From NCBI GenBank assembly GCA_035048495.1, contig CM068544.1, forward strand, positions 44,355,893 through 44,419,892: a stretch of 64,000 nucleotides of DNA, read 5' to 3'. This document shows positions 1-11,890 of this stretch, piece after piece. This stretch comes from Euptelea pleiosperma. Taxonomy: Eukaryota; Streptophyta; Magnoliopsida; Ranunculales; Eupteleaceae. The notes under the pieces were generated by a model, which did not search any database, was not told the origin of the DNA, and worked only from the letters and a program-made list of their open reading frames with translations. Numbering within the stretch: the first letter of the stretch is position 1; each line of letters starts with the position of its first letter. The position numbers and the translations under genes are program-made.

Positions 1-660
1 TATGTACATGGCAGGGCATATCATTTCTCTAGAATAGTCTTGTGTCAAACCATGTCCCCACCTGCCATGTACAGATGGCGCAGTCCATTATTGGACACAT
101 GTATACAACAAGATCAACTCTACATCAAAAAGAATTTCTCGACTAATTCTAAGCTGAAAAGAAGGGGCGTTACACTAGTGTCCAGGTGCTGCATTTGTAG
201 AACCGTCGAGGAAACTAGCCAAGCACATGTTCTTGGAATGCTTCATTGGCTGTAGTGTGTGGACCTTCCCCTCTGTCAATGGAGGTATACCAATAGCTGG
301 GCTGGTATTTTTACTCTTTGCCGGGAAGAGTCAAATTGTTAGAGATATTTGAACTGCTTCTGTGGTTTGCAGTATGGTAGCCCTTTGGAACACACGTAAC
401 CGAGTCCTATTTGATGAGGAGGGACCCAACCTTGGCATGATGAAGAGAAGAATCATTAAAGATGGTAGCTAGACAAGTGGCATGCCTATCAAAATCGCAC
501 ATCAGTCTAGCTAATTCTTTCTTCACTAAATTTTGGATGGGCTCTAACTAGGCAAAACTCATCAGATCAAGGACACTGCAGATGGTTAATTCCTCTTAGG
601 GGAGTTATCAAGTTGAATTGTGATGGCGCATCTAAAAACAACTTGGGTTTGGACAATCTG
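1..660 (+). mobile_element. LINE (L1-like) 3' remnant: zinc-binding and RNase H parts
   Basis: The + strand around 40-300 reads, with frameshifts, as the reverse-transcriptase zinc-binding region that ends plant L1-type ORF2 (KRRGVTLVSRCCICRTVEET, then a shifted His/Cys part). At about 576-650 it reads LRGVIKLNCDGASKNN, the start of the RNase H domain that follows it in plant LINEs. Both are broken by stops and shifts, so this is a dead copy whose 5' part lies outside the window. The family call rests on recognising these motifs by eye. Confidence 0.6.
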
Positions 661-686
661 GGTGTTAATTATCTATCGCAATGATA

Positions 687-911
687 AAGTTAAACAACCA
701 TTCACCCCAAAAGATCGATTTGTTGGGGACATGTGAAACAATTATGTATATCAATGGGTTGTAAGGCCAACACAACACGTGCACGGGAATGCACTTCGCT
801 AACACGCCCCCTAGGTAGGAATACATTCCGTTGGAGACATGAACCAGCAACCTCTCAAACCTTAATGCTCTGATATCATGTTAAACAACTATTTACCCCA
901 TAAGATCAACC
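687..911 (-). repeat. Possible TRIM/LTR remnant with PBS-like site
   Basis: A direct repeat of about 32 bp (GTTAAACAACCATTCACCCC at 688 and GTTAAACAACTATTTACCCC at 879) flanks about 160 bp. Just inside the right copy, 866-877 read on the - strand is TGATATCAGAGC, one base off the initiator-Met tRNA primer-binding site TGGTATCAGAGC. That is the layout of a small LTR element on the - strand. The repeats diverge after about 32 bp, so LTR length is uncertain and the right copy may be truncated. Confidence 0.4.
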
Positions 912-2589
912 TAGTAAGAAATTAATTTTGGAGCTGACAAGTATGGTAAATGGGGCTATGGGTTAAGTTGTGGGATGTTAAATTGGTGGGACCATAAGCT
1001 TGACTTCCTATCAACTCTGGAGGACCCCGACATGATGTATTTTAGATTTGTCAACCCGTGATGGATCTTGGGGGGTGAATTGTGCATATGATTGATGAGG
1101 GAGGAGGTGCCAGTACCTAGTTTTGATGCTCTCCTTCATTTTGATACAGTCTTTGCCACCTTTTAATTTGTATCTTTTCTTTGGTTTTTTAGTAAAAATT
1201 AAATAGCAAAAAAAAAAAAGAAAAAACACTCTGGACCGTTCATCTCTTGAATCCAATTGTCAATGGCAATAATGAGATGATTGGAAGCCCAGGTAATCTC
1301 TATCCAATCATGTTGATCTTTTATCCAAGAGACTCTTTTGTGGGATGAGAGCTATTTATGTGCATGCTCTCCTGCATGCTTGCCACGTGTCTATATTGTG
1401 CTTATAGACGCCGATGTTGTTTTATTAAAAGGATCCAATATATATAATTGGTGGTCAATAAATGTGTGAATATTTCGGACTTTCTGCCTGACCCTGATAA
1501 CACGGTGACCAGCTTATTAAATCCCAACTTGATTCCAATGCCCTCGTAGTTTAATTACCCAAAAAAAAAAATGCCCTTATATTGTGAAGACATATAGGGG
1601 ATAGACCTAAAAGAGTGCATAATGGCCATTGAGATCCAATCCGTGCCCGAGTTTGCTGTCCCGCAAGTTTGAAACCCCCTTCCAAAAAAAGGCACGTAGC
1701 ACACTCTTAATCCCACAGAACCATGGATTTGGTGGACCTACACACAAAAAAAAACAGCTTAACCAGTGATTTCTGACTGTTGGATTTGGGTGCTAAAATT
1801 TAACTGCTAGAAATTAACAATCAAGCTGATTTTTCGTGTTGTAGGTCCACAAAGAGGTGGACCAAACATCCAGCGCTCCAAGTGGCATTTTGGGAAGGTG
1901 AAGACTTCAAACTTTGAAGCATCATGATGATCACCTAGGAAGATCTATCAAACAATTGGTAGTACGTCCTATACAATTCCCTGCACGTGAATCATGTGTT
2001 CAGTTCATTTAGAGGATGGTAGACCTCTCTTTGGGTGTGTCCTACGTACATTTCAACTAGTAACCTAAAAGGGGGTGCGTATTGTTCCCATGCGTATAAA
2101 ATAGCTTCCCGGGTTCAAAATAAAACATTAAAGAATTAATGTAAACCGACACTTAGGTCATCAAAAGCACAGTGCATCTTTGACTTCAACGAAGGCTGTC
2201 TCATAAAAATAAAATTTTAACTTTGCTTATCGCCGTTGTCTTCCGACAAAATGACTTGTTTTTAAATAGCTGAAAACAAGGAAATTCTTTAATCTCGCTT
2301 TAAAAAGGTTGCTTAACGTTTATTTCTGACTTATGGTCCTAGTTTTGCATTTGTGTCCACAAGATTTACGGGGTCTGATTGGCCATAAGATCTTACTGGG
2401 TCCCACTCTCTGACCCTTTGAGAACCGCTACGGTCAGATCCTTTCTCCCTTCAATAAACCATACCGCCTAGACCTAGTAAATGTAATTTGGTATGCATCC
2501 CCTTTTGCAAGAATCACGAGAAATTAAGAAAGGATCCAACGGCCCATGACTGTGCACTAAATGTTTCCAATAAATCTTCACTACACGTG
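912..2589. other. Intergenic, AT-rich, MITE fragments
   Basis: No coding potential is seen. A diverged family B MITE (centre GGTGGACCTACACAC... CAAGCTGATTTTTCGTG) lies at about 1690-1925, with the two halves in inverted orientation. The rest has poly-A runs and nothing I recognise. Confidence 0.5.
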
Positions 2590-2816
2590 AAACCCTCTCG
2601 TGTTTTCATTATTTTGGTCTTACCCCTTTGACTGTATTTTGACCTTTATTGACCGAGTCAGGAAAATCAATCTCATTATCTGAAATTGAAAGGACTTAGT
2701 AGAACTAACAACAATCTTCAATTTTTGAGTGTCGGAGTTACTGTTTCCAATTTGGTCAATGACGGTCAAAACACAGTCAGAGGACAAGACCAAAAGAAGG
2801 AAAACACATTAGGTTT
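2590..2816. mobile_element. Foldback MITE, family D copy 1
   Basis: Long terminal inverted repeats: the left end has GTGTTTTCATTATTTTGGTC followed by TTACCCCTTTGACTG, and the right end carries the reverse complement with mismatches (CAGTCAGAGGACAAGACC, then AAAACACATTAGGTTT). The centre (AACAACAATCTTCAATTTTT) recurs in a second copy inside intron 3 of the eS7 gene at about 58499-58710. Confidence 0.65.
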
Positions 2817-2864
2817 CATTAATATAGAGGTAATTACGAAAAACAAAACCAACTATAAATCATA

Positions 2865-3200
2865 GAGTAAGACTTTGATGACAGCACGCAGTATGAGCCA
2901 CATGGCACACTCTTAGAAGACTCTGACCATATGGATGTTTTCCCAATCCCTAGGTGGACCTACAAACCAAAAATCAGCTTGATTAGTGATTTCAAACCTT
3001 TAGATCTTTGTACCTAAAAAATGGTCAATGATGCTGAAATTCCCATGAAAATAATTCCAATATCAAAGGCCCAGAAATCACTAAGTAGGCAGATTTTTGG
3101 TTTGTAGGTCGACCTAGGGATTGGCCAAACATCCATACGGTCAGTCCTCTAATAGTGTGCCACATGGCTCATATTATGCGCTGTCATCAAAGTTTTACTC
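2865..3200. mobile_element. Palindromic MITE, family A (copy 1)
   Basis: 336 bp and nearly a perfect inverted repeat: GAGTAAGACTTTGATGACAG at the left and CTGTCATCAAAGTTTTACTC at the right. Core blocks shared with all other copies are present: CATATGGATGTTTTCCCAAT, GGTGGACCTACAAACC, AATCAGCTTGATTAGTG and their inverted partners. The arms carry CCACATGGC where other copies have the CACGTGGC G-box. No open reading frame, so non-autonomous. Confidence 0.8.
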
Positions 3201-4418
3201 ATTAATATGGTGATGAGTGGCAAAATTAAACATTCTAATACAAACGATAGTAATTAACCCTCTAGAAAATCAAGAAAGGCTAATGATTAAAGAAAAAGGG
3301 GTGGTTAATAGATCAAACGGTTAGGATCATGCAATCAGGTCAATTTGTGATGTATGTAACGTAACCATTGGATCGAAAGACTGAGATGACCAGAAGATTG
3401 TCAAACTTGAAGATGAGATGAGACGAGACGAGACAGGCTCTTGTAGAGATTGATTTAAAAAAAAAAAAAAAAAGAAGTATGATTTTAAAAAAGAAGAATA
3501 ATAAAATGGTCACTTATTGAGTGTCGCATTAGCTGAACCAGAAAAGATATCAATGCAAACGTTCAATCATTCTATTTATTCTAACGACTTTAATAAAATA
3601 ATGAGTAAACATGTTTAGTAGCTCCAAGCCTTGATCTATCTAGCGAACGTGCTGTTTGGAATCCTCAGTGTGTCATGCCTTCCGGATCAGGTCAATATTC
3701 AATATTCGGAGTCAATTAAGGCATTTCTTCTCTCCTTTTTTTAAATTCAGTCTCTGTTTTTTTAAATTTCCTCCCTTTTTTTAGCATTATTTTGGGTGGG
3801 TAAGATGGGGTCTAGCCACTATCTTGATGTCGACCCTTGCGCCCTAGCCACTCAGACACGCCAACGACTCGTACGCCTTCGCCGGTAAATATTGCCTTAA
3901 TTTATGCTGTTTTTAGATAATTAATTGATTTCTCATATTTAAAATACTTTAAATAAGATCTATTGTTTGGCAAAATCTAAGGTTGCTGGTGGAGGAGTCC
4001 AAGGCCTGAGCAAAGTGTCACTTAGAACTTCGCCTTCACACATACCCCTAAAACTGTCCCAACCCACCTTAAATTCAACCCTAATTACCTTTTTAATTTG
4101 GTTTGATCGGGTTTAGTAATACGAGTCGTACAAAGAGGACATCGGAGCAAACTAAACTGCATTTGACGACGTTCTCCGCTCCCTATATCTATGCTTGGGG
4201 GATATATGCAAGGGGGTTAAGACCCATTCCCGTCATTTGATGGGTAGTTTTTTTTTTTTCCTTTTTTTTCTTCTCAAAGACTTCACCTAGTTATGAAATC
4301 TCTTTGACCAAACTTATATCCAATAGGATGATTATGTAGCTATGTTTTTTTTTTTTTTTTCAGTTGCTAATTAACAATCATCCGACAATGGTTTAAACAA
4401 TAGTTATATATAACAGTT
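3201..4418. other. Intergenic, nothing recognised
   Basis: AT-rich sequence with poly-A (3457-3473) and poly-T tracts. GAGATGAGACGAGACGAGAC (3415-3434) is a short imperfect repeat. No gene, RNA or intact mobile element is visible. Confidence 0.5.
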
Positions 4419-4834
4419 GTTATAACCAAGGTTTAAAAGGGGCTGTTATAACGGAATAACATATACTGGGGGCGATACCGTTTTTTCCATTATAATGGCC
4501 GTTATAACAGATTGTAACGCACAGGGCCAAAAATAGAAAAATGGGAAAAACGGAAAAGAACAGAAAAAAAAAAATCTAAAATTCAAATATTGATTTTCAA
4601 ATTTTCAGTAAGATTTACAACGAAAAATAAAAGAAAATAACGGGTTTTTTAACAATTTTTTGAGTAAAATATCAACCATTATTTTTTATTAAATGGCCGT
4701 TATAACAAAAAATAACGGCCTGTTAATTATTTTCTGAGCGTTGAACCATACATAATGTAACGGGGAAGGTCCATTTCTGTTATAACGGCCGTTATTTTCA
4801 TTATAACGCCTATTTCTAAAACCATGGTTATAAC
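4419..4834. mobile_element. hAT-like MITE with exact 8-bp target duplication
   Basis: GTTATAAC is duplicated exactly at 4419-4426 and 4827-4834. Between them lies a 400-bp element with terminal inverted repeats CAAGGTTTAAAA (left) and CATGGTTTTAGA (reverse complement of the right end). The interior is rich in inverted GTTATAACGG/CCGTTATAAC motifs. An 8-bp duplication with ends of this kind fits the hAT superfamily. Elements with related ends are nested in the LINE at 15615 and 17638. No coding capacity. Confidence 0.8.
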
Positions 4835-6991
4835 AGTAAAGGCCCTACACTAATATATCATTATTTATCGTTTTCTGCAAATGTCATATTGTCTGGTAAG
4901 ATTTAGCTAACAGTCACCTACTGTTAATTATAGCAGTCACCAACTGATCTAAAATGCACCAGGGTCTCTCAGGTGAGACCCATCAATTGACTACGGACCA
5001 TCTTTTGTATATATTTTGGTGGAGAAATACAAGTACAACCCAAATTTCCTAATAGGCCAAATTCAAATGGAAATCCTCACTGTATTTATAAAAATAAATA
5101 TGAACAAGTTTATAATAAAATAAGAGAACAAGTTGTTTATGGTTGGGAAGAGAAGAAATAGTCCATCCTCTTACTGACTCTAACATGTGCTAAGAGCCTT
5201 GAAACTAGTTGCTAAGGAGTGTGGATCCCTTTACCTATATCAATGGCCAGAATCCATAAAAATTCCAAAAGATTAGACAAAAGAGAAGGGACGTATTCCT
5301 TCCCCTAATTATCAAAACTACTACTTCAATCAGGACTAAGGCCTCTTCTTTTTTAAAATACTAGTGAGATTGTCCTTTCTTTATAGATTCTACCTAAACT
5401 GTCTTCATTCTCCACTTGTTTGAAAAAATAATTTTAAAAATTAAAAAAATATAAGGCCCATCTTTATAATAAAAGATTTTCTAGTATAATCTTGAGGATA
5501 TAAATTGAAACATATATAAGAATTAATTGAATATTCCAGCAGACTGGGACACTAAGCAGAGCCGTATAGGTTATTGGGTGTGACATGACACTTGGTGACT
5601 GGGTGAAATGTTTCATTAATTTAATATATTTTTTGCATGAAAAACATTAGGGTTCATACCCTGTGGAAAGTTCAGTTTCTAATATCACTTGTCCTTGTGA
5701 TCCCCACCTCTAATTTGGCCTTTGTTTTGGTGTTTTCTCTGTGTTTTATAATTTTAGTACAATGAGATGTATTTTATATGTATTGTTTCAAAAGTAGAAG
5801 TATTTTTAATGTAAATTATCTTAATAAAATATGGGGTAGCTTGGTTCCAACTTTACTCCATTTTTCAAACAACTAATTACCAAGATCAATCACTAATTCA
5901 CTGTGTTTGATTGGGTAAGCTTAAAAACCGCTAAAAGCCGCACTTATCGAAAAATTCTATGTTTGGTGTAACAAAAAAGTGACTTTTTTAAAGCTCAATA
6001 AGCTCCCAAATCATCTTAAGTAGAAGCTGTTTCTAAACAGTTTCTGCTAATTGCTTTTGCGGGAAACCGTTGGTAAAAATATTTCTTTTCAAGTTTTGAC
6101 TATGTGTGCTTTTACAAGTGCTAGGTGCATAAGGTATAAGCTATAAGCCAGATTTCAATGGTTTCTGCTTAACCTAGAAAATTGGCTTAAAACCCAGAAA
6201 AGCTGCTTTTCTTAAGTGCTATTCGGTAAACAGCTACTATTAAGAGATCAAGTTTGTCTCCCTTCCCTCTTTGTTTTATCCTCTAAAAAAAATTAAACCT
6301 TCCTCACCCAAGAAGAAAATGAAACAGTAAATACCTCATAAGAAACTCTTACAAGAAAACTCTTTGTTGATTCTCTTGTACTTATCTTACCATTTGACAA
6401 ATTTAATATTTCGGGGAAAAAAAACGTCGGTGAGGTCGTTACCGTCGATAACCAATTAAATAAAGACAAAATAAGATGGATCATTGGAATCTTAATTTCT
6501 CTTTTAAAGTTGTTCACATGCACACGTCTTGAACAGATTAATAATTGATTCTTAAATTGATTATGCAACAACCTTTTTTGTAAATCACTAAGGTTGTTAT
6601 CTAAGACATTTTATGATTTGCCTTTGTTACGCTTAATATTATTTGCGTATATGTATAATGTGTTTTATGCTTTTTATAAGGGTAGATTAGGAATATTTTT
6701 TCCTTTTTTCCAGTGCCTTTTTTCATGGCAATATCTACATTCGTTTCTTACGATCCTCGAATGAGATCGGGATGTCTGAGCTGAAGAAATTTGTGACTGT
6801 GAAGCGACAGCGAAAACAAGTGGGTCTTATGCTATAAGTTGTTCACTAATGGTCTCATTCACTATGGGTGGTTGTGAACAATGCAATATAGACCCTCTCA
6901 ATGGCTCAAATTTGGTTCTTAATTTTGTATGAAGCTGCACAAGACGCTGTTCCTCCCTAAATTTTCTGTAGCTATCTAAGGTATATACTCA
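4835..6991. other. Intergenic; one probable foldback MITE
   Basis: About 5900-6235 is a foldback element. The left arm (GTGTTTGATTGGGTAAGCTT) and the right arm (AAGTGCTATTCGGTAAACAGCT) are inverted imperfect partners, and the interior is full of AAGCTT/AAGTGC-type complementary blocks. Elsewhere only AT-rich DNA; the short open frames here match nothing I recognise. Confidence 0.45.
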
Positions 6992-7352
6992 GAGTGTCTC
7001 CAACCTTATCCTAAAGTCCATTCCTTTCCTTAAAATAGGGTGAAAAACTTAAAAATCCATCTCCAAACTTACCCTTAAGTCCATATCGTATATTATGATA
7101 ATCCCAAATCCTACCAAATTCAAAAAATATGTCCCCCTCTTCTCTTCTCTTCTCTTTTTTCTATTAATTCTACCCAATATCCTTCCTCTTTTTACTTGAT
7201 GTCATCTATACCCTCCCTTGTTTACACTTAACTTTTTGGTTCTATATATTTAAGAAAGGGTGGACTACCGTTGGAGAGCTTTTAAAAGTTTTAGGTAAGA
7301 GAGAGATTTTTATACCCTACTTTGAGTGTTTAAGATAGGATTGTAGATGCTC
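6992..7352. mobile_element. Harbinger/Tourist-like MITE
   Basis: Inverted ends GAGTGTCTCCAACCTTATCC and, reverse-complemented from the right, GAGCATCTACAATCCTATCT. A 3-bp direct repeat TCA flanks both ends (6989-6991, 7353-7355). A 3-bp T-N-A-type duplication and about 360 bp of non-coding sequence fit a PIF/Harbinger MITE, but the short duplication is weak evidence. Confidence 0.6.
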
Positions 7353-8616
7353 TCAGCCCTGATCTACAATCCCACAGTTAAAGACACAGAGCTATTCATA
7401 TTTTTGTACAAATACAAAGAACTTGGGTTTGGTTATTTCATTAGGAAAAAACGAATTCAGAAGGTCTACGTGTTTTGTAATTACCATAATACCCATGCAT
7501 ATTTTCATTAATGATGGACATGCTTCACAGTTTAAACTAATTCCCTTATTAAACATACTGAATCATATCGACCAAGTATATTTCATAGGAAAGTTCCATG
7601 CAATTGCAGGTTAGAAGTAATTCATAGAAAATTTCAGTAAAAACAAGAAACCTTACTTATTCTATTTAAAAACTCTTTTGTTACTTAACTAATTGTCTTA
7701 AACCACGACTTTGAATCCAATGTTTGACTAGCTAAGAATTTTTCTACAAAGTTTTAACACGTAATCAATCATTCTGCCATGAAGATTAAGATCTAAGACA
7801 AACATGGTTGAAGATCAATTTCAAAGTTCTAGAAAAGATAAGTATTAAAATTGCAAAAAATGTCCCACATTCCTTGTTTATGTAAATCTTTATTGAATTT
7901 GATTGATTATATGAAGCATGTAGTCATGGATGATACGACAAGGGACGAAAATGAAGTATGGGTTCCTTAGTTATGGCGTGAAGCAAGTGTCAATCTCTAG
8001 GTCTCGATCGTGCTAATACGCGTGAAAGCTCCCGATGGAACGATCGGGATGGTGTTCACACCTAACGATAAGGACTCTTTCCAACTTAATTATGTCTTAA
8101 CCCCTTAAAATTTATCACCTGACTTCTTAATATTCACATTAATCTACCAAAGATTTGAATCCAACTAAAGACAACAGGTTGGTTGCCAAATTAACAGGCC
8201 CATGCATAATCCTCCTTGTTTCCCTGGATTAAGAAAATGGGCTCAGCGTGGCAAATGAAGTCCTGAAAACAGGAGGAAATTTCGTGATGTTGAACCTCTT
8301 TGGGTGTCACGGGATGTGAAAGATAATGACTTAGATGTTAGCTCCTATTGAGAGTAACACTTTGATGACAGCTGGCTGTCAGCGATGCCGCTGACTTCCT
8401 TAATTGTAGGCACATATTTGAGTGCTTCTTGCCACGTCCAAGTGTTTTTTTTTTTGCTTTTGTAATGAAACATTAAAAAAGTAATCTTAAAATACACTCA
8501 CTTAAGTAGGTGGCAAAAAGAACTTGGGTACCTGCCAAGAACTCTGTGGTGATCGGCGGCTACGCTGACAGCCTGCTGTCATCAAAGTTTTGCTCCCAAA
8601 AGTCCAAAAAAAATTA
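7353..8616. other. Intergenic, nothing recognised
   Basis: AT-rich. A diverged inverted pair, CACTTTGATGACAGCTGGCT near 8348 and CTGCTGTCATCAAAGTTTTG near 8571, suggests a degraded foldback of about 240 bp whose ends resemble family A copy 1. No gene is visible. Confidence 0.45.
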
Positions 8617-8950
8617 GATGCAGAGGACTTTGGAGGGCTCTTGTGGACCTACATAGCTGGGCCCACTAACTGCATGGATGTTTAGCTCACCCCTTGGTGG
8701 ATATACATACCAAAAATCAGTCTGATTGGTTTTCTCTAGCCATAGACTTCAGCATTTTTTTTAGGATTGACTCTAACCATTGATTTAGGCCTTTTTTTTT
8801 TTTGCATATTTTGGGTATTTAATCCAATGGCTAGAAATTATCAATCTAAGTGGTGGGATAAGCATTCTCTGTGGTTAGTGGGCCCAAAATAAAAAATAAA
8901 AATGAGCCATGTAGAGCCACGAGAGCGCCCTTGCATCCAAAGTCCACAAA
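8617..8950. mobile_element. Palindromic MITE, family B
   Basis: Inverted halves: AGATGCAGAGGACTTTGGAG (left) against the reverse complement of CATCCAAAGTCCAC (right), with inner blocks TGGATGTTTAGCTCACCCC and CCAAAAATCAGTCTGATTGG. The plan resembles family A (target-like GGATGTTT, then GGTGGA.ATAC) but the ends differ. Other family B copies are more diverged. Confidence 0.6.
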
Positions 8951-10138
8951 ATCTTAGAGATTTGACTTGAAGGTCAAGTGGGTGCACGAAATTCCCATTT
9001 GTTCTACAAGGTGGTTCCATGGAAATTGAGATTGATTGAGGATGGCATGGTGAAGTTTGAAGTGTCCTCGGGCCGGGCAGGTGCTAGGTCGTTTCTTGTT
9101 ATTTGTCCTTATAGATGGCTCATTGTTGTGTGCTTCATTTACTAAATAATCTGAGTACTTCGATTAGTTTGGAACACTAATATAATACTTGCATACGTGC
9201 ATACATGGGTAGGTAAGTAGGTAAGCTGGATTTATTAAATTTACCATTTTCAGGCTTCCGCTATTGCCATATGGCATCATCCCTGTGTGTTTAAGGCTCC
9301 AACCACCTTGTGCCATATATTCATGGACCACAAGGTGACTAAATGTTAAGGACAAGATGACCACGTGCTAATTAAGGGGGGTGCGAACACCAAAAACTCA
9401 GTGTCAGACCCAAAAATAGATTTCCTTTTGTTATAAATTTTCATAGATTTCCTTCTTCTCAAATATAGTGTATTACACAGACATGCAGTTTGGGGGACCC
9501 ATTACCAGACTAATAATTGGGATAGGTTGACACATGGTTTCATGACACATATAACGACACACGGCTGTAGGACCCACAAGGAGATGAGTTAAGGGCTGAT
9601 TTTTTTTTTTTTTTTTGTGAAGAATCATGCTCATTCCTACATTTGAAGTCTTATGAAAAGTAGAACGCAAATTGAAAATTTGTGGACCCTCCATTTTGAC
9701 TGTTAGTCCATATTTGATATGGTTTGAAGTTTCATAAAGTATTGATTTGTTGTAAGGATGACCTCTAGCTATGTTGAGGAGATGATGCATCCTCACCCCC
9801 ATGTGGGCCCACAACCGTGCGTCATTATATGTGCTGAAAAATGATCAATAAATGTTTTTTAATATGTAAAATGATATGGTCGTGGCCACCTGGAGATGAG
9901 ATAAAGGATGATTTTCTCATGGATGATTTCCTCACCATAGAGACCATCCTCGCAAAAATTAGCACTTTATGAAACGTCTAACCTTATAGAGTGGAGTAAA
10001 AGTTAACTATAAAAATGAACAATTCAGATTTTTTCAACTTTTAATCCATTTTTCACTAGTCTAGAAATGTCAGAATCGGCTGATTTAATTTTTTATGGGT
10101 TGATATTCATGCCATGAAGAATATCCTCAATAATAAAG
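8951..10138. other. Intergenic with degraded foldback DNA
   Basis: About 9560-9960 contains blocks related to family C (GATGACCTC..., CTCACCATAGAGACCATCCT). The stretch has poly-T (9601-9616) and no gene. Confidence 0.4.
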
Positions 10139-10378
10139 GTTGGGCTCAAGGGACCTCCTTTTTCTGAACCCTTCTCGGAAGTCGTGTTCTCGGCCATGGA
10201 TTCTGAAAATCCAACGGTGGTTGATAGTGCTGAGCTGGCACTCTCAACCACAGATTGATGGTGCTGAGCTGGTATTCACTTTTTTCCTGCGCTCGACCAC
10301 CGTTGGATTCGTGAAATTCATGATCGAGAACAAGACTCCCGAGAGGGGTCAGAAATAGGTGATCCCCGTGAGCCCAAT
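10139..10378. mobile_element. Foldback MITE, family C
   Basis: The left arm begins TTGGGCTCAAGGGACCTCC and continues TTTCTGAACCCTTCTCGG. The right arm is its inverted partner, CCGAGAGGGGTCAGAAATAG then GATCCCCGTGAGCCCAA. Flanks TAATAAAGG and TAATAATCA match at 6 of 9, compatible with an eroded 9-bp target duplication as in the family C copy at 35694. Open frames on both strands here are products of the palindrome, not genes. Confidence 0.7.
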
Positions 10379-10537
10379 AATAATCAGCCCTTAACCCATA
10401 TCCATAACGATTGTTTGCCATTTTGTTTGTCACACAAAAAAAAAAGTGTATTGGAGTGTGCAAAAAAAAAAAAAAAAATTAGCTTTAACCTTCCACAGAA
10501 TTCAATAAATCGGATGGTTGTGATAAATGTACTATTA

Positions 10538-10673
10538 GGGGTGTAAATTTACTGGGCCCAAGCCCAGAATTTGTTAAATATTTTACAAGCCCGAACCTGA
10601 GCCTGGCCCAACTTGATACAATTCAAATTCATGTCTGAAACCTCTCATGGGCTGGCCCATTTACACCCCTACA
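10538..10673. mobile_element. Small MITE with TAGGGGTGTAAAT ends
   Basis: Inverted ends TAGGGGTGTAAAT at the left and ATTTACACCCCTA at the right are perfect over 13 bp. The interior (GGGCCCAAGCCCAG, GGGCTGGCCCA) is also foldback-like. Short non-coding element; hAT-like by its ends, but the target duplication is unclear. Confidence 0.6.
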
Positions 10674-11392
10674 TAGATTAGAAATTTTATAAATTAATCT
10701 TGTAAAATTTAATAACCTAATTGTTTTATTTAGGTTAGTGTTTGTTTTCGAGCAAAACTTCTGTCACAAAGGATTGCAAATCACATCAAGTTAATTACTT
10801 TAAAATAAATAAACGCGTGGTATACTCTTGTTGTCCCCACATCAAGTTACTTTAATGTATCAAGCGGGTCTCCAGTGTATCGATCAAGGTCTCACAAATT
10901 AATCAAAATGTGGGTCCAAGTGTTATGTGATCAACATATTTAGGTGGGCCCCACATGCTAGATTCCCTATGCCACATGTCAATGTGTCAGGCCATGCATT
11001 GTGGTTCAAGATATGTGGGCCCTACATGCCAAGAGGGTCAACATATTTGATGAGTTCCACGTGCTAGGTAGGTTCTCCCCCTTCCTTTGTGGAGCATGGT
11101 GTATGATGTGATGCATGTACACCAAATCACCATATGATAGAAGGTGCAAATTGTGCAATAATGGGGGTTGGAATTGAGAGATGGTTTTGAAAAGAAATCG
11201 CTTTCGACGGAACAATGAAACTTGCATGATTTGACGAACTAAACGCATGCACCGTGGAGTACCGTGTACCAAAAGAGCAAAAGTCGACCAAGTTTCGTTA
11301 TTGCACGTCGTTTTCTGAGTGAACATACTCGCAGCCTTAATGAAAAGTTATGGCCTCACTGTTGTTGCTCAGCAGGAAAAAAGGATAATAAT
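10674..11392. other. Intergenic, nothing recognised
   Basis: At about 10748 a GAGCAAAACTTCTGTCACAA end resembles the short family A relatives at 26065 and 35101, without a visible right end. No gene is apparent. Confidence 0.4.
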
Positions 11393-11798
11393 GAGTAAAA
11401 CTTGTGTCACAAGATGTTGTGACCGAACACGGTCACAGCACTCAATACGAGCCACGTGGTATACTATTAGAGGACAATGACTGTATGGATGTTTGGGCAG
11501 TCCCTCGGTGGACTGGTACACAAACAATCAGCTTGATTAATGATTTCGAACTGATTCTATTAAAGTTATTTTGATGGATTGATTTTAACGGTAGGAATTT
11601 GAGCATTATTGAGCGTTATTTGGGTGCATAAATCCAAAGGTTGTAAATCACTAATCAGGCTGATTTTTGGTTTGTAGCTCTACCGAGGGACTGGTCAAAC
11701 ATCCATACGGTCAAAGACCTCTGATAGTGTGCCACGTGTCTCGTATTGAGTGCTGTGACCGTGTTCCATCACAACATCTTGTGACACAAGCTTTACTC
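11393..11798. mobile_element. Palindromic MITE, family A (copy 2)
   Basis: 406 bp. The left arm GAGTAAAACTTGTGTCACAA, with GATGTTGTGACCG next, is matched by the inverted right arm ending GTGACACAAGCTTTACTC. Each arm carries a G-box-like site (GCCACGTGGTA near 11451 and GCCACGTGTCTCG near 11732). Same length as copy 3, 101 bp away. Confidence 0.85.
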
Positions 11799-11890
11799 GA
11801 GAAATAACAACATATGTTGGTGAGAGTGAGACACCAAATTAAAACCTAGACGTCTCATTATTTAATAGCGCTTTTATCTTCAAAGTTATA

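Noticed and set aside
10146..10463. Overlapping open frames on both strands
   Set aside because: They coincide with the foldback element at 10139-10378, so they are artefacts of the palindrome.
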